Notes: generated by a model not told the origin, from the letters alone. A stretch of 64,000 nucleotides of DNA from Callaeas wilsoni (GCA_013398955.1 VWPU01006293.1:1-64000); one strand, 5' to 3'; positions 1 to 13,834 are shown, counted from the first letter of the stretch. Translations and numbers: made by a program.

Positions 1-20
1 TTATATTATATTATATTATA
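1..20. repeat. (TTATA)4 pentanucleotide microsatellite
   Basis: Four perfect copies of TTATA begin at the window edge, so the array may extend to the left. The sequence becomes non-repetitive after base 20. Confidence 0.85.
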
Positions 21-3000
21 ATGATTGGTGCTCTGGAAAATCTACCTCATGACAGCCTTAGAAGTCAGGTACTCCCTTCTGATGAAGTATTAAAGCTACC
101 AGGACATCACTGCTTTGGTGGAAGCAGTTGCATTATCCCTTTACAAAGCATAAAATTATTGTATTGACCCAGTCTCGAGCAAAAATGTCCTAGTTTGACT
201 TGTTTTCTTCCAGACAGGGAGCGTGCAAGGAAAACCTCATGAGAAACCTGCCCCTTCTGTTCTCTAGGTGGGTGGGACAGGTGGCTTTCCCCAAAAGGGA
301 CTCTGAGTGCAGAAAAAAAAAATTTATTGTAAAAATCAGATACCCTTTCTTCATAATCTTTGAGCTACTGAACATGTGGCATGCTGCTGATGTCTGTGTA
401 AAACTGGAGGAGATAGAAATTGGCTAAGAATAAGTCTAGGAAAAAAATGTAAAACTAATTTCTGTAAGACCTGTATCTGACCATGACTTCCCTTCTCATA
501 GATGTTGAACCAGCCTTCCACTGGGATGTACATATAACCAATTGTGAGAAAATCTTCATTTTGAGAAAATGTTCATTTTGTGGTGCTACAAAATAATGCA
601 CTATATTAGTCATGGGAGAGTGGATAATAAACACAGTGGGTTTTCCCGACTAGTACTAATGGTCAACAACTTACTGATACTGCAGCTCATAGTTAAGAAC
701 ACTACCATTTCATCATGCAAGAAGCTTGCTTGAACTCCTGTCCCTCTAAGTGTGTTTTCCTGATAATTTTCAATTACATATTCTTGATAACTGCCTACTT
801 TCATTATTATTCTTCAGTGAAGTGTTTTAATTTTCTTTTCTTCTTATCTTGAAGGGACCAAGGAAATTTGCAACTGTCTTTTGATTTTTGGAAATATTAC
901 TGTCTGCAGAAAAATAGCCAGTTGTAATTACATCTTTGTTGTAACGTGCTGAGATTTTGTTCTTTTGTTCTCTTCAGACTTCTCCCTCATGTGTTGATTT
1001 TGCTAGTCCCAGACTTTAGAACTAAATTTCTTTAAATATTTGTATTAGAGGAAGTATTTGAATCCAAACTGTAAGAGGGAGGAAACAGAGAAATTAAAAA
1101 ATGCGATAAATGCCTCCAAAGGGCAAGTGAACAGCCTTGAGAGACTCAAAGTACTGTGGTTTTCTGTGTTTAGATGTGAAACTGCATATCCAGTAGTTTG
1201 TAAACAGTGCAGATTTTTCATCTGCAGTCCAAAGGGCAAATAGATAAATGATGACAGGCTCTGAAATTTGGGAGAGTGAAAAGTAACTGGTCTACAAGGG
1301 CTTCTATAAGGAGAAATTGATGATTTTCAGATGATTTTTTGGTCACACTCTATTGATTAAAGTAGCAATACCATGGGGCTTCTGCACACACACTTCTTGA
1401 TCTGACACAGAATCTGGTAAAAATCCTTGTTTGGGAGCACAAAACTGACCTCACCTCTGTGGCTGCTGAGCAAAGACAGCTGTTGCGACTTGTGACAATG
1501 CTTTCAAACATCCTCATTCTGCAGAAAAGCTTATTGGTCTGCATGCAGGCAGGGTGAGATGTTGGTCCACTTCATACACAGTGAGCATGCCTTACTGCTA
1601 TTTTGGGCTGTGGAACAAACTGAAGCCATGGGAATAAGCACTGCTGTAAAAGAAAATCAAATAACTCAGCACTTTGGAAGTGCTATGCACTCCTATGATT
1701 TTTCACCCCCCTGGGTGTCACTGAGGATGAGTAGGGATATCTATGAGATCCTGGGACCCCATCCAGTTGTTGCAGAGAAGCCACAGACTCAGTTCCCAAC
1801 AGCCATGGGGAGGAGGAAGGGGCACTGAAGTGAAACACTGACAGGAGGCTGGGAGTGGACAACATGGGTGAGGGGTAGGTGAGCTCTGGAACAAAAAGAC
1901 GTGTGACACAAGGACTGCCCTGCTGCATGATCAAAAGAGAAATTTCCACTTTCCTAGCTTTCTAGTCCCTTGTTCTCCCTGTTCCCTCATACTAAATTTA
2001 TTTCCATTCAGCTCACACTGAGCTCCAGGAGGACTGGGCATGGGGTGGAGGAGGGTTCTGGACAGGAAATGCCAGCTCTGACACCTTGCATGGCCACACA
2101 CATCAGCCTTCTGCCCCATGGGACCATGGAACACCCCTGGCAGAGCAGCTTCCACTGTGCCACTTCTGATTTTGTTCATCATGCATGTGTCTCAAATCTC
2201 CCCAGATGCCTTTGGAAGTGCCATCTGGCCTGCCTGATATTTTTAACCAAAGCCCAATCATTTCTATCATAAGAATTTTTAGGATCACGCTAAAGAATTT
2301 TCCATCCTTAAATTGTAGTGCTCTTCACTTCAGGCAGAACACTGATGACCAAAATGAGCATGAGGTTGCTGACCCCTATACCCCCAAGCCTCCGTAAGGT
2401 CCTATGTCTCATCTTGAAGAGTCACTACCCCCAGGTGTGATGGGAAAGGCTACATGGGAGATGCAGTCAGCTCTGAACAGGAGACACAGCTCTGCCTGTG
2501 ACCACCAACATCCAGAATGACCCACAGGCTGCATTGCAAATCAGTTCCCACTTCAGGCTGTGGCACCTCGGATTGATGCCAAATCATTCCAGAACTATTG
2601 CATTGATTTGGGGTTATTTCCAGTCACCTTCTATGGCCATAAAAAAGGAAAACAAAATACAAATGATCATAAGAGGATGCTCAGTTCACCAAAGGACAAT
2701 TTTAATCTAAGAATTTGAATTGTTATTTTAAAACTTATATATCCAAATACGGTTGGACTTATTCTTGACTGCAAAAATTCACAATATCTTCAGTTCTACC
2801 TGAGGGAATTTCTTGCCAGATTTCATACAGAAACCAAAAGTGACAGAGTTATTATGTTGCTTTTAATAGAAATAATCTCAAAATTCATGAGCTACTCTCT
2901 TCATAAATATGTATAATGAAGTTCCTATTTTAATGTGATTAGATGTTAAATAGCAGTGTTCTGGAATACCATACTTGGCTAAGGAAAATTTCAATTTTAT

Positions 3001-4199
3001 GACAACAGCAAGTTTTAAAAGTTTTATTTGTAAGTTCTATTTTTTTTTTAAGAAGTGAATTATAATATTACTCAGAAGCAATGCCTTTGTAGGATTTTTT
3101 CTATCTGCTTCTGTTTCTCTAAGCACACAGAAATCAGAGGGTAAAAGTTCAGATTCTGAAGTACTGACCCAATCTCCTTTGGAAAGTGGGCATAATTTCA
3201 TTAAAGCTTATTCTGCTTTCCACTATATTATGGGGTTTTTACTGTTACAGATCCCAAAGACTGTTCAAGTGACAGTTTGTCTCTGGAGAATTGAGATACT
3301 AGGCACTAAATAGTTATTGCTGCAGGTACAGAAAGTAAAGTTTCTTATCAAGGTCTGTAAAGTTAATGGGGAACATGTGAATCACGAGCAAGAGAAATAT
3401 TCCATAAGAGAGGCATGTGTTGTATTCAAAAAGGGCAATCTCTTTTTTGAAGTTAAATTTTATAATACCTGAATGAATCTCGGTTTTCTCGAAGCAGTAC
3501 TGGCTAATCATGCCTTTGTAGACGTACATGGAACAGTGTCACACGTATCCTATATTATTTATTCCTATGTAAAAACCTGGGTAAAGGACCTGCACTGGTC
3601 AACTTTTCAGAGTCTTTTCAAACAGTAAAAGAGGAGAGACAGGAAAAATAATAAATAAATATAGACATTTTGAAGCAAATGGCCACCTTAGAGCTGATTA
3701 TAGAAATAAGGAAAATGTAGGCCCTCAAGTGCAATGGTGTTGGAAATACTCGCTGGAGGGGAAGTACACTCTGAACAGAATACAAGGGAAGAACAGCTCC
3801 AAGGGGAAAAAAAGAAGTATGTATGGTTTGAGTTTAAAACCATAACTCATTTACATTAAGAGATCAATCAGTGGGAAAATCCATTCTGCAGCGTTAGCCC
3901 ATCAGTGAACAAGCTAATTGAACACAGAGCAAGCGAGAGCCTGGGTGGCCTCTTTTCTCTTTTATCTGCACAGCAAAGCTTACAGCAGCTCCAAGACCCC
4001 CCTCTTTGCGAGCCCAGTGCTTTCAGACAGGGTGACCACTTGACTGAGCCCAAGGAACTTTTTCTGCGAGAGCGTAAGATTTTGAAATTTATTTCCCTGC
4101 TTCAGAATGGGGGTTGAGAGCTGTGGTCGACAGTCACCCAGTGGCAGCTGCTGTGCAGGTCTGCTGCCCGGGCCACGGGGCAGGATCTGGGTGGCCATG
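21..4199. other. Unassigned noncoding stretch
   Basis: I see no recognisable gene, RNA or transposon here. Reading frames reach at most about 100 codons (1970-2272, plus strand), with no domain or splice context. A GC-richer patch at about 1740-2130 has scattered purine runs. The rest is AT-rich, including a T9 run near 3041. Confidence 0.6.
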
Positions 4200-4238
4200 C
4201 TGGAGCTGGAGCTGGAGCTGGAGCTGGAGCTGGAGCTG
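4200..4238. repeat. (CTGGAG)6 hexanucleotide repeat
   Basis: Six perfect CTGGAG units occupy 4200-4235, followed by a partial unit. The period of six keeps frames open on both strands, which creates a false proline-alanine run on the minus strand. It is a simple tandem repeat and a likely length polymorphism. Confidence 0.95.
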
Positions 4239-7200
4239 AGGTGGCCTTGTCCAACACACAGTGTGGAGAGCTTCTGAAATAAACACGCTTACGTAACATG
4301 CAGAATCATCCCATCTTTCCCCTATGTTCTTTTGGCAGAAAGGCTCACAGGAAATATCCTGTTAGTGGAGATAAAAGGGTTGATTTACTCTGTTCCTGGT
4401 AATACATAATTGCTTAATCACAAGCACATAATTAAACTCCATTGGGAAGGTTACAGCAACAATGGTTGCCCAGCAAAGACCAGTTCCCCCAGAGAGGCAA
4501 TATTTGCATCAGCTGTATTTTTTTATAATGGGAACAAGGGGAAATGCACTAAAAAACCTGAATGTTTGGCAAGAGCTGTGGAGGCATGGGGCAAGGGAGT
4601 CCGGACACAGCCAGAGAGGCACAGAGGAAGGGGAGATAAGGTTTTAAATTATTCCCCTCACTAACTGAGCTGTTTGTGGGAGCCATGTCTCTGCAAAAGC
4701 ACTTCTTGTGTGCTGAGGAGGTCACCAAGCTCAGCAAGCTCTAAAGAGGCCTCCGATGTCCTGAGCACCCTCCCAGACAGTGCCAACACTGGGGCCCACC
4801 AAACCCCACCAAGCATCCTCTGAAGGTTGTTCATGCAGTTGGCATGAGGCCCGAGAGAACCAAGGAACCACCTGTGGCCAGAGCAGGCGCAGCATACCCA
4901 CGTCTGCAACAGCAGATTCAGTGGGGAGTCACAGCTTCCTAGCGCAGAGAGACCACTACCCAGTCTGTCCCCTAGCGTAACGAAACAGTCTGAAAGGAGC
5001 AAACAGAAAGCTGCTCTTCCCAGTGACAGGAGGCACTTTTGTAAACTGGTGCATGAGTCATAACTCCTTTTATTGAACTTGTTCTTCAGTCATCTGGAAG
5101 TCAGAGCTAAAGATACTTTTTAATTTCTTTGTCATGTAAATTCTGTGTCACTACTGTGGTAGGCACCCACCACAAAAAAACAGTAGTTTGCTGAGACTGA
5201 CAGACTTGTGTGGATGTCCTCAATGCTGAGACTTCCCCAATAACTGTGTAAATGGATGAGGTCCTGTTCGTGCACAGAAGAACACTGCATTCATTTTTAT
5301 CATTGGTGATGAAGAAACTGTGAGAAGTTAAAAACAAAATAAAAACCTTCAGTGCACAAGAGATGCTTGTTCCTAACAGAGAGAGGATAGTCAGTTCCAG
5401 TTTGTGGGACACAGTCTGTAAGTGCAAGTAAAGAGCATCACTTTGCAGCCTGCAGAGCAAAAGAAGAAAAATCTCTGCTTCAGAAAATGGTGCTTGCTTT
5501 GAGCTGGCAAGAAATATTTCAATAACAGGTTCTGGAGAACATAACTTCAAAGTTTGGAAGTTGACAGAGTTTTGGAAGCAGTTGCTGAAATTTGCATCCA
5601 AAAGTGATTTAACTTCCCCAGTAAGTGATGTGTACACATGGCACACACCACTAAAGCACATATGCACTCAATGTATGAATTCCCACTTTCTTGACTTCCC
5701 ATTCCAGCTTTAACTTTTTTTCCAGCACAAAAAGAAATGAATCAATCTTGCAATAGGATGTGTATATAAATGCCAAAGAAAAAATTAAAATCAGCTGCTA
5801 TTTGAAAATTACTGAGCCTGGCGTACTTTGTTTGGATACTTAATGCCCTGCAAATCCTGTACACCATTGTGGGTAACCAGTTAAAGGAAGAACTCTTTAG
5901 GCCAAAGCTATTCCAGGTTTGTTTGGCTTTCTTTGGTTGTATGACCTTTTATAGTGACCAAAATGGTTATAAAATCACCAGGATGTGTTCTTCTGTGAAC
6001 TGATTCCTTAGAGTATGGTAATTCATTTTAAAAGCATTTTTTTTGCTCCTGCCAAAGAGGAAACATTCTGGACAGAAAAGAGAAAATGGGGGGGACATGA
6101 TGGAGAACGCATTGCCTAACATCTTCTTTCCCCCAACTTACTCTCCCGAGAAAGTAAGATTTCCTGGGACCATATGGAAGCAGAATGGCAACAGCCTGCA
6201 GTATGTGAAAGGTTTCTGCAACAAAACAGAATTCCTTTCAGCCTAAAAGTACAATCAAAGCATCTCACTCAAAGTTTTTAGGAGAGATGTTTCTTTTGAG
6301 AACTTGTCAGCATAATTATGGTAGGAACAAATTTACCAAAACAAATCTTCGCTTTATGAATGCTGGTAGCTGTCATCTCTAAAAATGTTTAGATACAATA
6401 CAGGAAGAGAATGAGACAGAAAATTTTTACATCTTGTTTAATACTCTAAAATTATCACCATCACTGCTAAATAAAAAGGGACACTTGGAAGAAAAACAGG
6501 CAGTCATTTTTCTCTTGATACTATTTAAAGTGAGTTGAATTGTACCTGTAGAAGTAGGTTTAATGGTAGTGAAATATGCAGCAGCTTGAGCCTCATCTCA
6601 GCTGGTGGAAAATACTGTTACCTTTCCCTCCACTCCCTTTTATTTTTTTTCTGAGTAGTATCCTGTCTTCCCCAAACACATGAGAATGTGCGTGTCTGAT
6701 CACCACAAAACAAGTAGAGGCCAGGAAGGTAGCAACCACTTTGAAAGCAGAGGCGCATGTCACCTTCCATGTTGCAGGATTAGCTGAGCCATGTGCAGTG
6801 TTTCATTTCCATGATCATGTCCTTAATCCTTTCTTTTGGTAGGACAGGCAGTGCTAATGGAAGATACAGGCTGGCTGCTCTCAATTTGAATCAAGATTTA
6901 ATAATTTTGGTTTGCTTCACGACTCATCTCATGAGGCGAGGAAAGCAGCATGTGCTAGGGCCTATGTCTACCCAGGCTCTGCCTGCTGCAGGGCAGCAGA
7001 GTGGATCAGTGTCCAGCTAGAAGTGTCACAGTAGCAACAGGGAGAAAAAGGACGTGCTTTTCAAGCAGAGCAGCATGCACTTGCCTCTATCTCTAGTTCC
7101 CTCACACTTCCATTTTCGAAGTCTGCTACCACCTAACTAAAAATCATGTTAGATGTTTTGGGCCCAATAAACAGCACACCACAGGCAAACAGGAATGCTA

Positions 7201-7965
7201 TTATTCAGAGACATAAACTATATGATGCTGGGCACAGACCCTGAGCTCATCTGCATCATGATGGGCATCTTTCTGATGATATCCCGCAGAGTAATCACAA
7301 ACCATCTTGAGGTAACAAAACCCTCCTGGGATAAAATGCAATAGCACTGCAGTCAGTTACAATCACTTGGCACGGCTAGAGTTTTGCTCCTACTGGGATG
7401 GGAACAGGACCTGAAATATCAGGGCCTACTGAAATGCCTCATGGTCGACATCAATGATGCAAATGCAATTAACATTTCTGCCTGGTCTATAATGACTCTG
7501 CTCTCCTAATGCAGTAGAGTAGTTAGAAAAGCAATGGCACATAATGGCACATAAACACTTTCCAAGTGGCTGTCCTATTAAGGTTATGCAAGACCCAGGG
7601 CAGTCCTCTGCAATGTGATGTCAGCTCTGGCTCCTGGCCTGACACACAGTTACACAACAGGACAAGGCAAGGGCAGAAAATGGAGATGCTCTGGAGTTAC
7701 CAATTTTTTGAAATAGAGTTTAAGCACATAGCTTCTGTTGCCATCACTAGGAAAACGTCAGACAGGTAAACAGCAGCGGAAGGATTTACAGTCACACTTG
7801 GACATGATGTTTTTTTCCCTTTTCTATGTCTTATTCTTTATTCTTCTTTTCATGTACCTATCCTGATTTTCCCTCTCTGAGAGTCTTGGCAGGGGAGCAA
7901 AAGAAGCTCAACAGTACATAGCTCATGACTGAGTAATGCGCTACTAAAGGCAGGGAATCTCTCTC
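4239..7965. other. Unassigned noncoding stretch with one long chance frame
   Basis: No gene is recognised. A minus-strand frame of 186 codons (5107-5667) has no recognisable domain, and about one frame of this size is expected by chance in a window this long. A GC-richer patch lies at 4560-4990. An AT-rich run with several TAAT cores at about 4399-4436 resembles homeodomain-site-rich conserved noncoding DNA, but conservation cannot be seen from one sequence. Confidence 0.55.
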
Positions 7966-7980
7966 TTTTTTTTTTTTTTT
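7966..7980. repeat. T15 homopolymer
   Basis: Fifteen consecutive T residues follow a short CT repeat. On the minus strand this is a poly-A tract, but no retrocopy can be seen next to it. Confidence 0.9.
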
Positions 7981-9073
7981 AATTATTTTCATGGTTTTTT
8001 TCTTACTTTGTGCATGAGCTGTTAGCCTAGAAGCCCACCTGGTATTTATCATTCCTTCCACACTGGTTGATTTATGCTGGTTGCAAGAAGGACATGGGAA
8101 TTTAGCCCAGCTCTAGGGGAGATCACAAGCAGGGAAAGGAAATGTCATGTCAGGTTGCATAGAAAAGGGAATCAACACAAACCTTTTTCCTCATTGCCCA
8201 TGGCATTATAGCAATGAATGCTGAACATACATGGAAGTGTGTCTGCAGTGGAGGAGAACCCCAGGTGGAACCCTTGGAGGATAGGTTCTGCTGATCTCAC
8301 TTCCCAGTGCTGTATGGAGGGATTAGGGTTGTCATCTGTGAGAAATGGTCATTTAGTGCATTAGCCAGGCTTTTTGAATGCAATTTTGTCGTCTCTCAAT
8401 TTAAAACCATGTAGGCGACCCTGGCTGATGAGGAAGTCGCCCAGGATAAGTGGGGATATTGTGCTTCTCAGAGCACAGACAAAGCCCTGCAGAAGGATGT
8501 CCTAAGGCTCCTTGGGGGCACAAGGGTGTGTGAAGGAACTCTTTACTGGTACTGGTGAGAGAGGTCTACATGGGATGGGCATGTGGCTGCTGGCCTTGCC
8601 AGCTGGGCTCCACACCATGGCCGGGGCAGAGGAGTGGGCTGGCAGCATAACCACAGGCAGGAGAACCAGCACCTGCAGCACCTGCAATCTGAACAAGGGG
8701 AAGAGAGAGAAAAGGGGTAGCATGCACCAGCATCTATTATCCAGCTATTGGACATACTACCCAAAGGAAAGGCCTCTGCCCAATCAAAAGAGTTTTCTGG
8801 AAAACTCCTGGTAGCCAAGAGACATATGGAGCCCAGGTCTTCCCTCTTCCTCCTCAAAACACTCACAGATTGCTACTTAATTCCCTTATTTTTCTATCAG
8901 GCTGTCTAAAGAGCTTTGCTATTCACTCAATTACTCAAGCAGGGGAATGCATTTGCTTGAAATGTTGGAGTTCCATCTACTCATATGTGTAGTTATCCTT
9001 TCTACTTACACCCAGATTAGGCCTTGTCAGAATAAAGCTGTGAAACATATCAGAGAAAACCAGTATTGGTAAT
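7981..9073. other. Unassigned noncoding stretch
   Basis: A GC-richer patch at about 8490-8720 carries overlapping frames of 100-107 codons on opposite strands, with no recognisable product. It contains two CACCTGCA repeats near 8669-8687. Nothing else is recognised before the LTR. Confidence 0.55.
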
Positions 9074-9215
9074 TGTGCCGGTTTGGACACAAATCTAGGT
9101 GGAAACAGCCCGAAAAGGGTGTCTCTCTCCTGCCTGCCAGGTAAGCAGGCCTCGGCAGCCCCTACCCGCATGGGTTGAGGAAAACAATTTCTCGAATGAA
9201 AGTAAAAAAAACCTG

Positions 9216-9221
9216 TTTATT
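9216..9221 (-). terminator. PolyA signal of the minus-strand solo LTR
   Basis: AATAAA on the minus strand sits in GTTAAATAAACAGG and is followed by a T-rich stretch. It fits the R-region polyadenylation signal. Confidence 0.55.
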
Positions 9222-9300
9222 TAACAAACAGAGTCCCGCACAGGCATGGGGCAGAAAAGGGTATTGAAACCCCCTCTCATCCCTGCCAGGAGGCTGGTAG

Positions 9301-9310
9301 ATTTTATATA
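9301..9310 (-). promoter_or_regulatory. TATA box of the minus-strand solo LTR
   Basis: TATATAAAAT on the minus strand lies about 80 bp upstream of the AATAAA signal of the same LTR, the usual U3/R arrangement. Present activity is unknown. Confidence 0.55.
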
Positions 9311-9706
9311 GTCCCTTCTGTCTGTAAAACTTAGCTGTTCTGCAGTCCTGAGCCGGGCAGGGTCTGGCGGCCCCCCCTGGAGAGTCCTGCTGAGCGTCCT
9401 GGAGATGATAAAATTTGTGGTCTTGGACAAAGAAGCAAGCCGAAAACAGTCCAAAAAGGAGCAGAAGCCGCTGGAGGCAGATCGCAGTCCCTTTCAGCTG
9501 AAAGCCAAAAAGTTAGAGAGAAAAACTCCTTTTTCCTCCCAGCCTGGAGAGAAAGTATGTAAACGTCTAACTGCAAGGTCAGGCAAGCCACTTTGACGAG
9601 TTTCCCCGGCTTCTTTCTCCCTTTGCAGTTTAAAGGTACCAACTGCATCCTACAGATCAAGCAGACGATGGGGAATACTGAATTGTCATGGAATCACCCC
9701 AAGACT

Positions 9707-12700
9707 GTAATGAAAGTTTGAATTGTAAGCACTGATAAAGCTCAGTCTGAAATAAACATTTTGTCTCCAATTACCTGCTATAATTTTATGTCTTCTTTTA
9801 TCTCTGATACATACCAGCTTGTATTAATTTATTTTAGTGGTATCTTGGAAGAAGACATGACAGAAAAACCACTCAGCCAAAGATTTTGCTGTTGGTGAAG
9901 AAAATCACACGTGAAGCACAAACCCACCTGTTCTATATGAAGCCAGAAAGAGTAAAACATTGGATTTGAAAAATCCTGGAGTTTGTGGAATGTTTGATCC
10001 CGATCTGAAGTATGACTCAAGCATCTGTGGCTCATTGTATGTTGGGGGGTTTTTTTTATGAAGAAAGTAAGCAGTAAACCCAGGCCTGAATGTTCAGGAT
10101 CCCTGGAAGTCTATGCATTAAAATAGAATAAACCAATTCAGTAAACCGGCTTTTCCCGTTTTGTTCCACATTACATCCTCAACATCTGCTTTAACCATCC
10201 TTGGTAAGATTTTTTCCGCAGGGTTTGTATTTATACTCTGGCAAATTGGTACAAACATTTTATTGTCAGAATTGAGACACAATTATGCTTGTAATCCAAC
10301 TACCTATTGTGGATTTCATGTGTCTGAACTTGTGCATGTCTACGAAAAAATTAAGCTTTACTCTTCCCCCTCTAGTCCTCACAATTCAATTGGAACCATC
10401 ATTCAGGGAAAAAAGACTTTCTCAGAGAAAAGCAGCTGTCTTTCTCCTAGTTTATAAAATGCCCCTGGATTTCTCTCAAGCAATACAAATTCCTTGCATT
10501 TTATAGAAAACCCGTTCCACTTGAATGTTAATGCTACCTCCAAATGATGTGTTTGTGTGTGTGCATATTTGTGTGGCTTTGAAAGAAACCCTTCACAAAA
10601 TCTGTTTGCATCAGAGATGCAACTGCTGGATTTCCATTTGAATGTTGCTATTGTTCTCATCTCCATCACATTTGCTTTTCCAGTCATTCTCAGATGTGAC
10701 TTCCCAACCAATTGTTTTGAGTGGGTATCAGCCTAATTCATCTATATTTTCTTTGTCTGAAAGAAGTTTTTAGTGCCAAAAGAAAGGAAGGGATTTTATT
10801 GCCACCTCTTAAGTTGCTATGGGGCAAAATTCAGGCAAGAGAGTGGATTTCCACAGGTCAAGGTCCAGAGAAGAGGACAATTTTTTTCAGAATACTGGTT
10901 TTAGTCTGCCTTGACATAAATCATCCTTTCTGTGCTTGGAAGGAACAGGAATCAGGCCATACAGTGCTAAACTGAGTCGTCGTGTCCTCACACCCATGTC
11001 TGTCAATCCTGATTCTATTTTGTCTAACCTGTTCTTTAATACCTCTGAATGCCTCTGGAATAGCTCTCTCCCCTCATCAAGCCAGTCCAACTTCTGTCTG
11101 TCCTCACAGTCCCCACTTTCTAGCCTGTATCTCTTTCAGGTCATCTAAAATCCTCAGTTTGTGGGAAAATAGATGAGTTCAGCTGACATCAGTGAAGTTT
11201 CACCATTAAACAGGTTTTGAAGGTATGACCTAGTACTGTCAAAACTCAGTCCTTCCACTTCCCTCTTAATTTTTCTCTGTTCCTACTCTTTATCTCTTGA
11301 TAGATTCACAATGTTCCTTCCACTCACTTTAACATCTAAGCAGTGTGAAAGTGCTGATGCTCACTCCTACATACCGTCATCAGCATTCAGCTCCCTTCTT
11401 CTGTTCGTATTTCTGAAACTTTCAGATCTTCATCTTCACACATGCCCACTACAGCATTCTGCTGGGAATCTAAAAAACATGTCAGACGTCAAACATATAA
11501 AGAAGTTTCTGAGATAATTTTCTAGCCCTGTCTTGCTGAGCAAATAAACCTTCTTTTTGTGACCCTCACCTGGCTTCCTGAGTTCAAATTTTCAGGAATT
11601 ACCTTTAATGCCACTCATAGGGCAAGAGCTCTGCCACTTCCTCTGTCATTATGTGTATCTACCCACCTCTGTCCTGACCTCTGTCTCCACTGTCCATTTG
11701 ACCTATTGCCAAAAGGGATCTTTTATGTTTTCTTCACTTTGTCCTTTTTGAAAGCATAGGTTTTCAGATGTGTCTTAGTTCTTCTGGAAAGAAGAAGGCT
11801 GGTCCTCCATGTGATATCAGCCCTTTCCTTAAACCCCTCTCTGACTGCAAACATTTAATTATAAACTATGAGGTACTACTATCTTTCTTAATTAACTTAT
11901 TTGACAAATTTAAACACAATTAAACAGTAAATCATTGCCAAATGCCCAGGTACACATGCTAACTTTTGCAAGAATTACTTTCCTATCACCCTTGCTTCAA
12001 TTTTTCCCTGCTAATTTTCTAATTCCTCGTTTATTAGGTCTTGAATAAGTAGAACAAATCACAAATGTAGTATCATTCACTATGTGTTTGCACAGACATT
12101 CACATCTCTATTTTATTTCCCACCCCTGCTTGGATTGTTGTATTAGAAGCCCAGCATGGCCTAGGAGTTAGCTAAAACCCCTGCAGCTCAGCCTGCACCT
12201 TGCAGTGATGTCTCTGGGATGTTCCTGGTATGTGCTCCTAGGTTTAGCAGAGCAGAATATGGCAAAGGTCTCATAGTCATGGTTCAAATTTTGTGCCACA
12301 GCTGTGGTGCACAGGCAGACTGTGCTGGCACCAGCAAGGCACCTCCTTGGGGAAAAGGTTGCCTTTGTATTGTGATCACTGTGTAAGACACAGACAAGGT
12401 GATCAACTCTTCATTAGGTTTGATCTGAGGAAAGCTGACAATCTTGCTCCCCCAGACAAGGGATGCTCTTAGCCATAGACTTTACAGTAGATACCAGTTT
12501 TTGCAGCCTAAATTTTCCTCTCTTGGAGGCCTGCTATGGAGACTGTTTACTTGGTTCTTGTTAGGCAGATTGTTTATTTTGGACTTCGGTTAAATAAAAA
12601 CATATTAATGTTCAGCAATTACACAGAACTGTTTATAGATAGCAGTTTGCAAATGATTTAAAGACAAGAGAAGTCAGAAGCTTGTTTGAAAATCTGGTTG

Positions 12701-13736
12701 GTCATAATTCACATGGTCTCAAGGTCTTTTTAAGTTTTGTTTTTGCTAATTTTACTGTTTGGTTTTGTCATAGAAATTACTTTGCATAGTCTTGCTTTGT
12801 CTAACAGGCTCTGTGTCTATTGTTATACACTTCTATTGTGAATCTGCTGTAACCTGTACACCTTCACTTTCTTAACTGCTCCAACATTTCCTGTGCCTTC
12901 CTCTGATACAAGTAATCACTTCATCAAAAGAAACCTAATACTGATACCCTCCAATACTTAGGTAAGTACCTTAACACAGAGAAAATTTTGAACTTGTATA
13001 GAAGGAACCACAGTGATGAGGATGCTTCTACGGCAATATTTGCCTTCAGGGACTGCTGGAATGACAAGAGATTACAAAATGGACCAATGCTAGCAAATGC
13101 CACATAGACATAGCAGATGTGCTCAGTTATCTCCATCGGAGACGCAATCAATCCCACATTGCTTCCTATTCATCTGAAAAAACATCTCTGCAATGCAGCC
13201 ACAAGCAGTTAAACATCAATGAGAGCCAGACTTGTCTAGGCCATTCAGCTCTTGCAGGGAGGAGACATTCAGAAGGCTGCCGAAAATCTAATGAAAACCC
13301 CTCTGCTTTAGACCATGAGCACAGACCTGAAATCAAAGCAAAAAAAAAAACTCAGAAACTTCTTTCTGTTTTGTTCTCCACCTGCAGAATCACTGCATAT
13401 CCAAATGAGAACAGTATGTCCTGGAAGCATGGCCTGAGTGCAGGCATGGCTCGGGGCAGGGCCCAGCCTGGCTGCCAAGCAGCCTCAAGCACCAGAGATC
13501 TCTGAGATCTGCTCCTCTCAGGTGCTAAAGACACAAAAGTCTCCTTCCTCACACCTTCCTCACTTTTCTCAGAAGCAGGTGAGAGCCACATAATTAAATA
13601 GACTGTCTTCCAGGAACATCAGCATTTACCTTGAAAACAGAGGAAACTAGAACTGTCACAAATGCCTTGCTTTTTGTGGCACTGCTGAGAAAAACAAAAA
13701 TATGGAAGCAAAAGGAAAGTAAAATGTAAGCATTTT
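9707..13736. other. Unassigned noncoding stretch
   Basis: No gene or transposon is recognised. A G6T8 run lies at about 10044-10057. The plus strand is pyrimidine-rich from about 10990 to 11760, giving several short low-complexity frames. A GT-rich run (GTGTTTGTGTGTGTGC) lies near 10548-10563. A frame of 128 codons at 13119-13505 shows no domain. Confidence 0.55.
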
Positions 13737-13834
13737 TAGAATCATAGAATATCCTGAGTTGGAAGAAACCCACAAAAATAATAGATTTCCGCTTCTAACC
13801 CTGGGCACGACAACCCCAAAAAATGACACCATGA
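13737..13834 (-). mobile_element. CR1 LINE 3' tail fragment
   Basis: The plus strand starts with AGAATCATAGAAT, the complement of the CR1 terminal repeat. It continues with CCTGAGTTGGAAG and, after a diverged part, with ACAACCCCAAAAAATGACACC, the usual order in the antisense of one avian CR1 tail family. Only about 100 bp remain, a severely 5'-truncated insertion. The tail appears to be of the same family as the copy ending near 54948. Confidence 0.85.

Larger units (their letters stand above)
9074..9706 (-). mobile_element. Solo LTR of an endogenous retrovirus, about 630 bp
   Basis: Read on the minus strand, this block has LTR architecture. A GC-rich U3-like part comes first, then a TATA box (TATATAAAAT, 9301-9310). 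A polyA signal AATAAA lies about 80 bp further on (9216-9221), and the 3' end reads CCAAACCGGCACA. The plus-strand left edge is therefore TGTGCCGGTTTGG, a terminus I associate with passerine retroviral LTRs. The pentamer GTAAT flanks it at 9069-9073 and 9707-9711, a candidate 5-bp target duplication that would end the element at 9706. That end reads CT instead of CA, however. The alternative end at 9701 gives a proper TG...CA but no duplication. No gag, pol or env sequence adjoins, so it is a solo LTR. The overlapping frames are not genes. Confidence 0.75.

Noticed and set aside
4102..4299. Proline-alanine repeat protein on the minus strand
   Set aside because: It is the translation of the (CTGGAG)6 simple repeat.
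5107..5667. Minus-strand frame of 186 codons
   Set aside because: No recognisable domain, no clear splice or promoter context, and a rough stop-codon calculation expects about one such frame by chance in a window this size.
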